Shown: one piece after another, positions 15,070 through 22,934 of the stretch
How the letters are laid out: the number at the start of each line of letters is the position of its first letter
Position numbering within the stretch: position 1 is the first letter of the stretch
Source: Pedosphaera sp.
GTDB taxonomy: Bacteria; Verrucomicrobiota; Verrucomicrobiia; Limisphaerales; AAA164-E04
Assembly: GCA_002690655.1 (NCBI GenBank)
Contig: NZFL01000013.1
Span: forward strand, 56,203-120,202
Direction of reading: 5' to 3'
Length of the DNA stretch: 64,000 bases
Translations under genes and position numbers: made by a program
Notes under the pieces: generated by a model
Seen by the model: only the letters and a program-made list of their open reading frames with translations
Told to the model about the DNA's origin: nothing
Databases searched by the model: none

Positions 15070-16932
15070 ATGCTCTCCAGTTTTTTGAAACGGTGTCTGA
15101 TTGCCGGAAGTAGTGTGCTTGTCCTGAGTGTTTTGTTGGCCGAGGATCGCCCCAACATTTTATGGATTACAAGTGAGGACAATGGTCCACACATGGGTTG
15201 CTATGGTGATGAGTATGCCAGCACACCCAATCTGGACGCTTTGGCGGCCAAGGGTCTTATTTATCAAAATGCATGGTCAACGGCTCCCGTTTGTGCCCCG
15301 GCTCGAACAACCCTCATTTCAGGTGTTTATCCTCCATCAACCGGCGGCCAGCATATGCGCAGCATGACGCCCCTCCCATCTTTCATGAAGATGTATCCGC
15401 AATACCTCAGGTCCTTAGGGTATTATTGCACCAACAACAGCAAAAAGGATTATAATCTGGAAGAGAGGGGGAAGGTTTGGGACGAATCCTCAAGAAAAGC
15501 CCATTGGAAAAACCGCGAACCAGGGCAACCATTTTTTGCCATTTTCAATATCACCATCAGTCACGAAAGTCAGATCAGGAGGCGACCGCACAAAGCCGTC
15601 CACGATCCAGCGAAAGTGCGCATACCATCCTACCATCCTGATACGCCTGAGGTGAGACAGGATTGGGCTCAATACCATGACAAGATGTCTGAAATGGATG
15701 CTACAGCCGGTGAATATTTACATGAATTAAGAGAAGCCGGGGTTGAAGATGATACCGTCGTATTTTACTATGGAGACCATGGATCAGGGATGCCACGCAG
15801 CAAGCGTTGGCCTTACAATTCGGGGTTGCGTGTGCCCTTGATCGTGCACGTTCCCGAAAAATACAAACACCTGGCTCCCTCCGATTATCAAGCAGGTGGT
15901 GATACGGATCGATTGGTTGGATTCATTGATATGGCTCCAACCCTTTTGAGCATCGTGGGGATGACTCCGCCTGAGCACATGCAAGGCAATGCATTCATGG
16001 GCAGATACGAAGCGGACCCTGTTGATTATCAATTTGGATTCCGTGGACGTATGGATGAGCGATATGATCTCGTGCGCTCTGTGAGGGATAAGCGTTACAT
16101 TTATATTCGTAACTACATGCCTCACCGGATCTATGGCCAGTATATTCAATACATGTTTCAGACTCCGACGACTCGTGTATGGAAGCAAATGTATGACGAA
16201 GGTAAGCTTAAAGCGCCTCAAACATATTTTTGGGAAGAAAAGCCCGCAGAAGAGTTATATGATTTGGAATACGATCCAGACGAAGTCAAGAATCTGGTCG
16301 AATCCCCCTCGCATCGATCGGTTCTCAAACGATTTCGGAAAGTGCATCAGCACTGGGTGCTCGAAACGCGTGATCTAGGTTTTCTTCCTGAAGGTGAAAT
16401 CCACGCAAGGGGGGGGGATAAGACCCCATACGAAATGGGACAGGACAGGGCTAACTACAATCTGGAGGCCATTTTTGAAACTGCTCAAATGGCGGCTGGT
16501 CGTGATGAGGTTTCGATACCCGGTTTGCTGGATGCTCTCAAATCAGATGACAGCGCCATTCGATATTGGGGAGCACTTGGTTTCTTGATCCGAGGTGAAT
16601 CTGCGGTGCAACAAAACAAATCACCACTGCTGCAAGCATTGAAAGATGAATCACCATACGTACGCGCGCTTGCAGGAGAAGCCTTGGGGCGTTTTACTGA
16701 GGGGCATCTGGATAATGTTCTGGAAACGTTGGTGGGTGCCTCCAACATGGCTGAAGATGGGGTGTTTCCGGCAATGTATAGCCTCAATGCACTCCAAATG
16801 CTTGGCGGAAAAGCTGTGTCTGTGCGTGATCAGATCAAAGCATTGCCACGCAAGAGTGCCAAGCAATTGGGGCGAATCGGTGGTTACGTGCCGCGGCTTC
16901 TGGAGAAACTGAATGAGGATTTAAGTCACTAG
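15070..16932 (+). CDS. Exported sulfatase with C-terminal HEAT-like repeats
   Basis: A 620-residue S1-type sulfatase. The signal peptide is at residues 1-25 (MLSSFLKR, hydrophobic core, LLAED). The metal site is in ILWITSEDNGPHMGCYG, and the activation motif CAPARTTLISG has Cys75, the residue converted to formylglycine; note C-A-P-A-R rather than C-x-P-S-R. FYYGDHGSGMPR supplies the second metal-binding pair. After about residue 460 the sequence becomes helical repeats (LLDALKSDDSAIRYWGALG, LLQALKDESPYVRALAGEAL), a HEAT-like tail often seen on PVC sulfatases. ATG 15070 is preferred to the TTG at 15037. The next two genes on the strand encode a dehydrogenase and a sodium symporter, suggesting a small degradation and uptake unit. 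The sulfated substrate is unknown. Confidence 0.9.
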   Translation: MLSSFLKRCLIAGSSVLVLSVLLAEDRPNILWITSEDNGPHMGCYGDEYASTPNLDALAAKGLIYQNAWSTAPVCAPARTTLISGVYPPSTGGQHMRSMTPLPSFMKMYPQYLRSLGYYCTNNSKKDYNLEERGKVWDESSRKAHWKNREPGQPFFAIFNITISHESQIRRRPHKAVHDPAKVRIPSYHPDTPEVRQDWAQYHDKMSEMDATAGEYLHELREAGVEDDTVVFYYGDHGSGMPRSKRWPYNSGLRVPLIVHVPEKYKHLAPSDYQAGGDTDRLVGFIDMAPTLLSIVGMTPPEHMQGNAFMGRYEADPVDYQFGFRGRMDERYDLVRSVRDKRYIYIRNYMPHRIYGQYIQYMFQTPTTRVWKQMYDEGKLKAPQTYFWEEKPAEELYDLEYDPDEVKNLVESPSHRSVLKRFRKVHQHWVLETRDLGFLPEGEIHARGGDKTPYEMGQDRANYNLEAIFETAQMAAGRDEVSIPGLLDALKSDDSAIRYWGALGFLIRGESAVQQNKSPLLQALKDESPYVRALAGEALGRFTEGHLDNVLETLVGASNMAEDGVFPAMYSLNALQMLGGKAVSVRDQIKALPRKSAKQLGRIGGYVPRLLEKLNEDLSH

Positions 16933-17021
16933 ATTTTGTGACGACCTTTGAAATGTCCAGCTATTCCACGCTTCCAACGTTGAAGGATTTTTTTGATTCA
17001 AACTAAACATGAATCTGACCA

Positions 17022-17921
17022 ATGGAACATAACGATGCTCATTTGAATCAGCACCTGCCAAAGGTAGGGGTTGTTGGTGTTGGTCTTCTCGGGAAAGCCA
17101 TTGCCGAGCGTCTTGTTGATCAGGGATATTCCGTTGCTGGCTATGATCCGGTTGCCTGTCATGCAACAGAACTTCAATTCTGTGATTCACTCACCGAATT
17201 GATCCAGAAGGTTGAGATTGTTCTCCTTTGTCTACCCGATAGTGGCATTGCCGCAGAAGTGATTGAGGATGGATATGGTCTGTTTCTTGATCATCAAGTG
17301 GTGATTGACACGACCACAGGTAGTCCTGAGGAAATGATAGCAATGGGCCATAAACTGGCCCGGCGTAATGTATCTTATCTGGAGGCTAATGTTGCGGGGT
17401 CTAGTCAGCAAATGCTGGAAGGTGAGGCGACGCTTTTTGTTGGAGGTGACGCCAGGTTTGTCGAATTGAATGGCAGTCTGTTTGACGCGATCTCCACGCA
17501 ATGGTTTCATCTAGGATCTCTTGGAGCCGGTTCGAGGTTCAAGCTAGTGCATAACATGGTGCTGGGATTGAATCGCCTTGTGCTTGCCGAGGGCTTGGAA
17601 TTTGCAAGGTCCCTGGGGATGGATGGCGTCAAGACGCTGGAAATATTAAAGCGCACGCCCGCGTATTCCAATGTCATGAATAGCAAGGGGGATCGCATGG
17701 TCTGCCGGGATTTTGAAAACCCTCAGGCGCGATTGTCACAACACCTCAAGGATGTTTGCCTGATGATCGATCAGGCACAGGCCTCCGGTGGCAACATCCC
17801 TCTAACCATGCTGCATCAGCAATTATTGGAACGAGCCGAAGAGCTTGGTTTTGGAGCCTGTGATAACAGTGCCATCATTGAAGGATTGAAACCTGACTTA
17901 TCCAAAAATGGACTGTCATGA
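17022..17921 (+). CDS. NAD(P)-dependent beta-hydroxyacid dehydrogenase (HIBADH family)
   Basis: A 299-residue cytosolic oxidoreductase of the 3-hydroxyisobutyrate/6-phosphogluconate-like family. The Rossmann motif GVGLLG is at residues 19-24, LLCLPD near 68-73, the substrate-binding stretch EANVAGSSQQMLEGEATLFVGG from 121, and the catalytic Lys174 lies in GAGSRFKLVHNM. It oxidises a beta-hydroxyacid such as 3-hydroxyisobutyrate, tartronate semialdehyde (in reverse) or a sulfonated or sugar-acid analogue. It overlaps the symporter gene by 4 bases (ATGA), so the two are translationally coupled and the dehydrogenase probably acts on the imported solute or a product of it. Confidence 0.88.
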   Translation: MEHNDAHLNQHLPKVGVVGVGLLGKAIAERLVDQGYSVAGYDPVACHATELQFCDSLTELIQKVEIVLLCLPDSGIAAEVIEDGYGLFLDHQVVIDTTTGSPEEMIAMGHKLARRNVSYLEANVAGSSQQMLEGEATLFVGGDARFVELNGSLFDAISTQWFHLGSLGAGSRFKLVHNMVLGLNRLVLAEGLEFARSLGMDGVKTLEILKRTPAYSNVMNSKGDRMVCRDFENPQARLSQHLKDVCLMIDQAQASGGNIPLTMLHQQLLERAEELGFGACDNSAIIEGLKPDLSKNGLS

Positions 17922-19636
17922 ATGGATTACCACTAGCTGACTTATTTGTTCTCTTTCTTTACCTGGCTGGGATTACCTGGCTGGGGGTGAGAATGGGAAA
18001 AGGAATCCAAAAACAATCTGATTTCTTCATGCCTCGGCGATTTGGTAAAAGCATGATGATGATGCATGCTTTCGGTACTGGAACCGCATCCGATCAGGCT
18101 GTGGTCGTTGCCTCGGGCACATTTCGTCATGGATTGTCAGGGATTTGGTATCAATGGCTCTGGTTGTTCAATACGCCATTCTATTGGTTGATTGCTCCCA
18201 TCTTCAGACGGTTCCGTGCGACGACGACTGCGGATGTCTATGCACTCAGGTTTGGTTCCAGTGTGGCTGTGTTGTTTTCGATAGTTGGGATTATCGGATT
18301 GGCTGTTAAAATTGGTCTATTGTTGAAGGGGGCAGGGGCCTTGGTCGAGTCAGGGACGCAAGGAATGGTGAGTGCTTCATTTGCTGTGCCGGTGGTTGCG
18401 GTTTTGTTTGTTGCTTATGGAATGGCGGGGGGATTGGGAGCGGCGATTGTCACCGATTACATCCAGGGGATTTTAACCGTTCTCTTTTCAGTCATGCTAT
18501 TGCCGTGGACACTTTCGGCGGTAGGCGGTCTTTCCGGGGTGCGGGAGACTTTGAACGATCCGTCGATGCTTTCCATGGTGGCACCCGAAGGAGTCACACC
18601 ATTCTTCATAGCTACTTTTGCGGTGTTGTCATTAGTAGGTATTGTAGCCCAACCATTCATCATGGGGGTTTGTGGTGCTGGGCGGACTGAAATGGATGGC
18701 CGCTTTGGCTTCGTAGCTGGCAATTTGATCAAACGTATCTGTACAGCTGCATGGGCGGTGACAGGAATTGCAGCTCTGGCCTGGTATATGCAAGAAGGAG
18801 CAGATTTGACTTCCATTGATCCGGATCAGGTATACGGGCAGATGGCTGCCGAATTTTTACCAAGCGCTTTTCCGGGGCTTCTGGGACTTTTTCTTGCCTC
18901 GATTCTGGCAGGAGTGATGAGTTCCTGTGATTCAATGATGATTTCTGCTGCCGGATTGTTTACAGAGAATCTCTACAAACCGCTTGTTAAAAACCGTTCT
19001 TCTGATCACTACCTGCTGATTGGGAGGTGTATTTCCATATTGATTGTTTTGAGCGGTGTGTTTGTTGCCTTCTGGATGAGTGACGTCGTTAAAGGGCTCA
19101 AATTCTGGCTTAAGATTGCTCCCATGCTGGGCATAGCCTTCTGGATTGGTTTGTTTTGGAAGCGATATAATGCCGCTGGTGCCTGGATGAGTACTGCTTC
19201 GGGATTTATTGTATGGTGGCTGACCCTGCAGCCGGGTGTGGTGCATTGGATTCAATCCCTGCCATTTGCGAAGCCCTTGGGGATGATTGAAAATGCTTCT
19301 GATAAACCGATCCTTCATGAACCTTGGCAAATAGTGATTTACTTAATGGCGGCTGCCTTTGCTGGTATCATTGCAAGTCTATTGACCAAAAGCCCTAATG
19401 AGGCAAAGGTAAACCAATTTCATCAACTCATTCGGACGCCTGTGCAACCCGGTGAAGTTATCACAACAAGTTGTCAATTGCCTGCTGGAGTTCAACCTCT
19501 CCATAGAGCCACATGGTTCACGGGTAGTAATTTTGAAGTTCCTGTACCTTCTAAAACCTCCGTTGTTGGCTTTTTTGTCTCTTGTGCTGCGGTGGGCGCA
19601 ATGATTGGCGGATTTATATGGTTGATGTGGGCCTAG
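17918..19636 (+). CDS. Sodium:solute symporter (SSS family)
   Basis: A 572-residue inner-membrane protein with about 13-14 hydrophobic segments and SSS-family features. These are the N-terminal LFLYLAGITWLGVRMGKG, RRFGKSMMM, GTGTASDQAVVVASGTF (Na-site helix region), VAYGMAGGLGAAIVTDYIQG and LASILAGVMSSCDSMMISAAGLF. It imports an organic solute with Na+, which fits a marine habitat. It follows the dehydrogenase with a 4-base overlap and is the last gene of the sulfatase-dehydrogenase-symporter run. Substrates of this family (sugars, amino acids, carboxylates) cannot be separated by eye. Confidence 0.92.
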   Translation: MNGLPLADLFVLFLYLAGITWLGVRMGKGIQKQSDFFMPRRFGKSMMMMHAFGTGTASDQAVVVASGTFRHGLSGIWYQWLWLFNTPFYWLIAPIFRRFRATTTADVYALRFGSSVAVLFSIVGIIGLAVKIGLLLKGAGALVESGTQGMVSASFAVPVVAVLFVAYGMAGGLGAAIVTDYIQGILTVLFSVMLLPWTLSAVGGLSGVRETLNDPSMLSMVAPEGVTPFFIATFAVLSLVGIVAQPFIMGVCGAGRTEMDGRFGFVAGNLIKRICTAAWAVTGIAALAWYMQEGADLTSIDPDQVYGQMAAEFLPSAFPGLLGLFLASILAGVMSSCDSMMISAAGLFTENLYKPLVKNRSSDHYLLIGRCISILIVLSGVFVAFWMSDVVKGLKFWLKIAPMLGIAFWIGLFWKRYNAAGAWMSTASGFIVWWLTLQPGVVHWIQSLPFAKPLGMIENASDKPILHEPWQIVIYLMAAAFAGIIASLLTKSPNEAKVNQFHQLIRTPVQPGEVITTSCQLPAGVQPLHRATWFTGSNFEVPVPSKTSVVGFFVSCAAVGAMIGGFIWLMWA

Positions 19637-19649
19637 GCAAGCGAGTAAA

Positions 19650-20762
19650 TCATTGATTTAGCAAAGGGTAAGGGTGCGCCAAGACAACACGAAAGCCCAC
19701 GTTTCCATATTCCAGATTGATGCCAAACCAGTGCCTTTCAGCAGCTCGGCCATTTTTTGGACGATCACTCCATGCGCCACCTCGCAAAACGTGATCCTTT
19801 CCGTGGGCACTGACGTAGTTCGTGACGTGCCCGCCAGGATAATAAACGTGCCAGCCTAAACACCATTCGTAAACACTGCCATGCAATCCATGCAATCCCC
19901 ATGGATTGGGGAGCTTTTCATCCACTGGATGTGTTCTTCCTTCCGAGTTGCCCAAATGCCAGGCGTAGTCGTCAAAAAGTTCAAAATCAGAATCATTCCC
20001 GAAGGAATAGCGAGTGGTCGTGCCCGCGCGGCACGCATACTCCCATTCGGCTTCAGTGGGAAGCCGGTAAATGAAGTCCTCAGGTAATCGTCCAGCCTCT
20101 GCTTCACGCTGGGTCAAACGTTCGCAATAAAGCATTGCAATATCCCAGTTGGTGTTTTCAACGGGATAATCGAGTCCCAGCTTGAAGCGGGATGGGTTTT
20201 CTTCAAATAATTCCAGATATTCGCCTTGAGTAACTTCATATCTCCCCATCCAGAACCCTCTTGTGAGGGTAACAATGGTTAGCGGTTTTTCATCGGTGTC
20301 TCGGTTTTGCTCATCAGGTGGGCTTCCCAAAGTAAATGTTCCAGGAGCTATCCATGAAAACCTTCTTAAATCAGGAGCCTCGATTACCTTTCTGGCGCGA
20401 TAAAATCTGACTGAGTTACCTGCACCTTCAAAATCCAGCGTGAAACTTGAGTGGTCGGTAAATTCTATTTCGGAGAGTTTTGACCATCGAGCTGATTTCC
20501 CAAGTTCAGATGTCGTTTCTATGATGTAGGTTTGTCCCTCAGGTCCCGATAAAGAAAGACCCGGAACTGTTTCTCCTTCAGCAAGGAAATTTTTAAATGC
20601 GGGTAACAAAATGGCCTGTAATATCTCACCAATGGGGCGTACATCGTATAATTGAACGGCCATTTTTAATTCTGTTTGGCCCGATAATGAATGTGTCACT
20701 ATGCAGAAACAAAATGTTACGCAGGCAAAGACAGATCTTGCGTTGGAATAAAATGGGTTCAC
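19650..20762 (-). CDS. Secreted SUMF1/FGE-sulfatase-domain protein lacking catalytic cysteines
   Basis: About 370 residues. It has a signal peptide, a middle domain of about 100 residues with a beta-sandwich look (VPGLSLSGPEGQTYIIETTSEL), then a formylglycine-generating-enzyme fold. Landmarks of the fold are FSWIAPGTFTLGSPPDE, FWMGRYEVTQGEYLELF, YRLPTEAEWEYACRAGT, NPWGLHGLHGSVYEWC, HVLRGGAWSD and GNVGFRVV. In true FGE two cysteines sit in the segment after RGGSW; here that segment is NGRAAERHWF with none, so sulfatase activation is unlikely. The start is GTG 20762 or TTG 20798, as no ATG precedes the signal peptide. It is convergent with the symporter gene and divergent from phnW. It is probably a surface or periplasmic binding protein, as for most secreted members of this family in PVC genomes. 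Confidence 0.82.
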   Translation of the reverse strand: MNPFYSNARSVFACVTFCFCIVTHSLSGQTELKMAVQLYDVRPIGEILQAILLPAFKNFLAEGETVPGLSLSGPEGQTYIIETTSELGKSARWSKLSEIEFTDHSSFTLDFEGAGNSVRFYRARKVIEAPDLRRFSWIAPGTFTLGSPPDEQNRDTDEKPLTIVTLTRGFWMGRYEVTQGEYLELFEENPSRFKLGLDYPVENTNWDIAMLYCERLTQREAEAGRLPEDFIYRLPTEAEWEYACRAGTTTRYSFGNDSDFELFDDYAWHLGNSEGRTHPVDEKLPNPWGLHGLHGSVYEWCLGWHVYYPGGHVTNYVSAHGKDHVLRGGAWSDRPKNGRAAERHWFGINLEYGNVGFRVVLAHPYPLLNQ

Positions 20763-20915
20763 ACCCGCAGATTTAGAGCGAGAGCGGAAGGTTGTCAAGA
20801 GAACCCGAAGTCTTCATTGGTGTTGATATCTCAACCTTGGTGTGATATCGAATCTTTGAACAGTTTCATTATGGAGCATCATAATCGCAATCAATTCTAG
20901 AATAACCCTTTATTC

Positions 20916-22046
20916 ATGAACAATTCTCTACCGACTGCCAGAGATAAAGTGCTTTTCACACCCGGGCCTTTGACTACAAGCCTGACTGTCAAACAGGCAA
21001 TGTTGCGAGATGCTGGATCCTGGCATTTCGAATTCAATGTCAAGGTCAAAGAGATTCGCCAACGCATATTAAAGCTGGCTGGAGTGACATCCGAGAAGGG
21101 CTATGAATGTATCTTGCTGCAGGGAAGCGGCACTTTTGGTGTTGAATCGGTTTTCTCCACCTCCGTGCCAGAGGGGGGGAAAGTCCTGGTCTTATCCAAT
21201 GGGGCTTATGGTGAACGAATGGTGGCGATGTTGAAGTGTCTTCGCATTGAGAATACCGTTTATCGAACGGGTGAAAATGAACCTCCCGATCCAGCACACG
21301 TGGCCTCACTCCTGGAGAAGGATACCGACATCACGCATGTCGCTGTTGTGCATTGTGAAACCACGACAGGGATCGTGAATCCCATAGCATCTATTGGTAA
21401 AACGGTGAAAGCGGCTCAGCGTCATTACATCGTGGATGCCATGAGCAGTCTGGGAGGCATGCCGATTGATTTCGAGGATGCCTGCATCGATTTCCTTGTT
21501 TCATCCGCCAACAAATGCATCGAAGGGGTACCAGGTTTTTCCTTTGTCATTGCCAAGCGTGACCCCTTGTTTGCCAATGAATCCACAACCCGTTCTCTGA
21601 GCCTTGATCTTGCTGCGCAATTACGTGGGTTTGAAAAAAACGGTCAATTCAGATATTCCCCTCCAACGCATTCTTTACTGGCATTCGAGCAAGCTTTGAA
21701 TGAGCTTGATACCGAAGGCGGTGTTGAGGGTCGGGCCGCTCGCTACAAACGAAACCATGAAGTACTGATGAATGGGATGGAATCTCTTGGTTTTAAATCC
21801 TATCTGGATGCCAAGTTTCAAAGCTACCTGATCACTAGCTTTCATTTTCCCGAAGATTCAAAATTCACCTTTGATGCATTCTATCGAAAATTGAGTGATC
21901 GAGGGATGATTATATATCCTGGAAAAATAAGTCAAGTGGACCTCTTTCGCATCGGGTCAATTGGTCGTATTTTCGAATGCGATGTGTTGGCACTCGTTGG
22001 TTCCATCCAGGGAGCCTTGACAGACATGGGCGTAAGCATGCGGTAG
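20916..22046 (+). CDS. phnW: 2-aminoethylphosphonate--pyruvate aminotransferase
   Basis: A PLP enzyme of 376 residues that converts 2-aminoethylphosphonate and pyruvate to phosphonoacetaldehyde and alanine. The N-terminal LFTPGPLTTS and DAGSWHFEF are typical of PhnW. LLQGSGTFGVES follows, the PLP-ring aspartate is in YIVDAMSSLGG (Asp174), and the Schiff-base lysine is in SSANKCIEGVPG (Lys200). Length matches the family (about 360-375). It is the first of three plus-strand genes with small gaps (46 and 14 bases), ending in a PbfA-like ammonia-lyase, which strongly supports phosphonate catabolism. The expected phosphonoacetaldehyde hydrolase phnX is not in the window. Confidence 0.93.
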   Translation: MNNSLPTARDKVLFTPGPLTTSLTVKQAMLRDAGSWHFEFNVKVKEIRQRILKLAGVTSEKGYECILLQGSGTFGVESVFSTSVPEGGKVLVLSNGAYGERMVAMLKCLRIENTVYRTGENEPPDPAHVASLLEKDTDITHVAVVHCETTTGIVNPIASIGKTVKAAQRHYIVDAMSSLGGMPIDFEDACIDFLVSSANKCIEGVPGFSFVIAKRDPLFANESTTRSLSLDLAAQLRGFEKNGQFRYSPPTHSLLAFEQALNELDTEGGVEGRAARYKRNHEVLMNGMESLGFKSYLDAKFQSYLITSFHFPEDSKFTFDAFYRKLSDRGMIIYPGKISQVDLFRIGSIGRIFECDVLALVGSIQGALTDMGVSMR

Positions 22047-22092
22047 GGCCTCTGTATTGACATCCTTGAGTAAAAATCAGCTACCAGAATAT

Positions 22093-22920
22093 ATGATGAC
22101 TTATGCTTCTTTATTTTTCCTTCGTGCTTTGTGTTTAGTCTTTGCTGTTACACTTCAATTGGCATGCATTGAGGCTGAGGTGAATCCTTTGCCTAATGCT
22201 CACGCGCACAACGACTATCACCACCCCAGACCCTTGCTTGATGCACTGGATGCTGGCTTTTGTAGTGTGGAAGCGGATGTTTTCGTCGTCGGAACTCAGC
22301 TTTTGGTTGCGCATGATCGAGTAGATGTAAAGCCCGGAAACACCCTCAAAGACCTTTATTTGGAGCCATTGCTCAAGAGGCATAAGATTAATTCAGGTTC
22401 AATATACCCAAAGGGTCCTGCCTTCTACCTGATGATAGATTTTAAATCGGAAGCAGAATCAACCTATGCTGCCCTGAGAAACCTCCTCAGTGATTATCGT
22501 GAAATGTTAACAGAATATGGTAGCAAAGGCATGCAGCACCGATCAGTGACGGTTGTCATATCTGGTAATAGACCGACTGAGACATTGGCCAGAGAAAAAT
22601 TGAGATACGCGTTTGTTGACGGGAGGCTTAGTGACATGGACAAGAATGAACACCCAGTTTCTCTCATTCCGTGGATAAGTGAAAGTTGGCGTAGTCATTT
22701 TAATTGGAACGGGAGAGGCGAACTCACTTCTACTGAAAAAGTTAAATTAAACCAATGGATCAAAAAGGCGCATACTCAGGGACGTAAAGTTCGTTTCTGG
22801 GCAACTCCCGAAACGGTTAACTTTTGGAAAACGGCTTATGAAGTCAAACTGGATTTTATCAACACTGACAAATTGAAGCGGCTGCAGCAGGTTTTATCTG
22901 ATCTGCAGAAGAATCCCTGA
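22093..22920 (+). CDS. Exported GDPD/PI-PLC-like phosphodiesterase
   Basis: A 275-residue protein with a signal peptide (MMTYASLFFLRALCLV to about CIEAE) and a TIM-barrel phosphodiesterase signature: NAHAHNDYHHPRPLLDAL, then SVEADVFV and LLVAHDR, in which His, Glu, Asp and His form the active and metal site of GDPD/PI-PLC-like enzymes. Later blocks are FYLMIDFKSE and KVRFWATPE. Such enzymes cleave glycerophosphodiesters or phosphoinositide-like lipids outside the cytoplasm. ATG 22093 is chosen because it opens the signal peptide; the frame extends to a TTG at 22057. It is embedded between phnW and the PbfA-like gene, so it may release aminoethylphosphonate from a phosphonolipid or glycero-phosphonate. 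That substrate is inference. Confidence 0.78.
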   Translation: MMTYASLFFLRALCLVFAVTLQLACIEAEVNPLPNAHAHNDYHHPRPLLDALDAGFCSVEADVFVVGTQLLVAHDRVDVKPGNTLKDLYLEPLLKRHKINSGSIYPKGPAFYLMIDFKSEAESTYAALRNLLSDYREMLTEYGSKGMQHRSVTVVISGNRPTETLAREKLRYAFVDGRLSDMDKNEHPVSLIPWISESWRSHFNWNGRGELTSTEKVKLNQWIKKAHTQGRKVRFWATPETVNFWKTAYEVKLDFINTDKLKRLQQVLSDLQKNP

Positions 22921-22934
22921 GCCATCAAGTCCAC

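Noticed and set aside
20916..22046. Serine-pyruvate/alanine-glyoxylate aminotransferase instead of PhnW
   Set aside because: The N-terminal LFTPGPLTTS and DAGSWHFEF segments and the adjacent PbfA-like gene favour PhnW.
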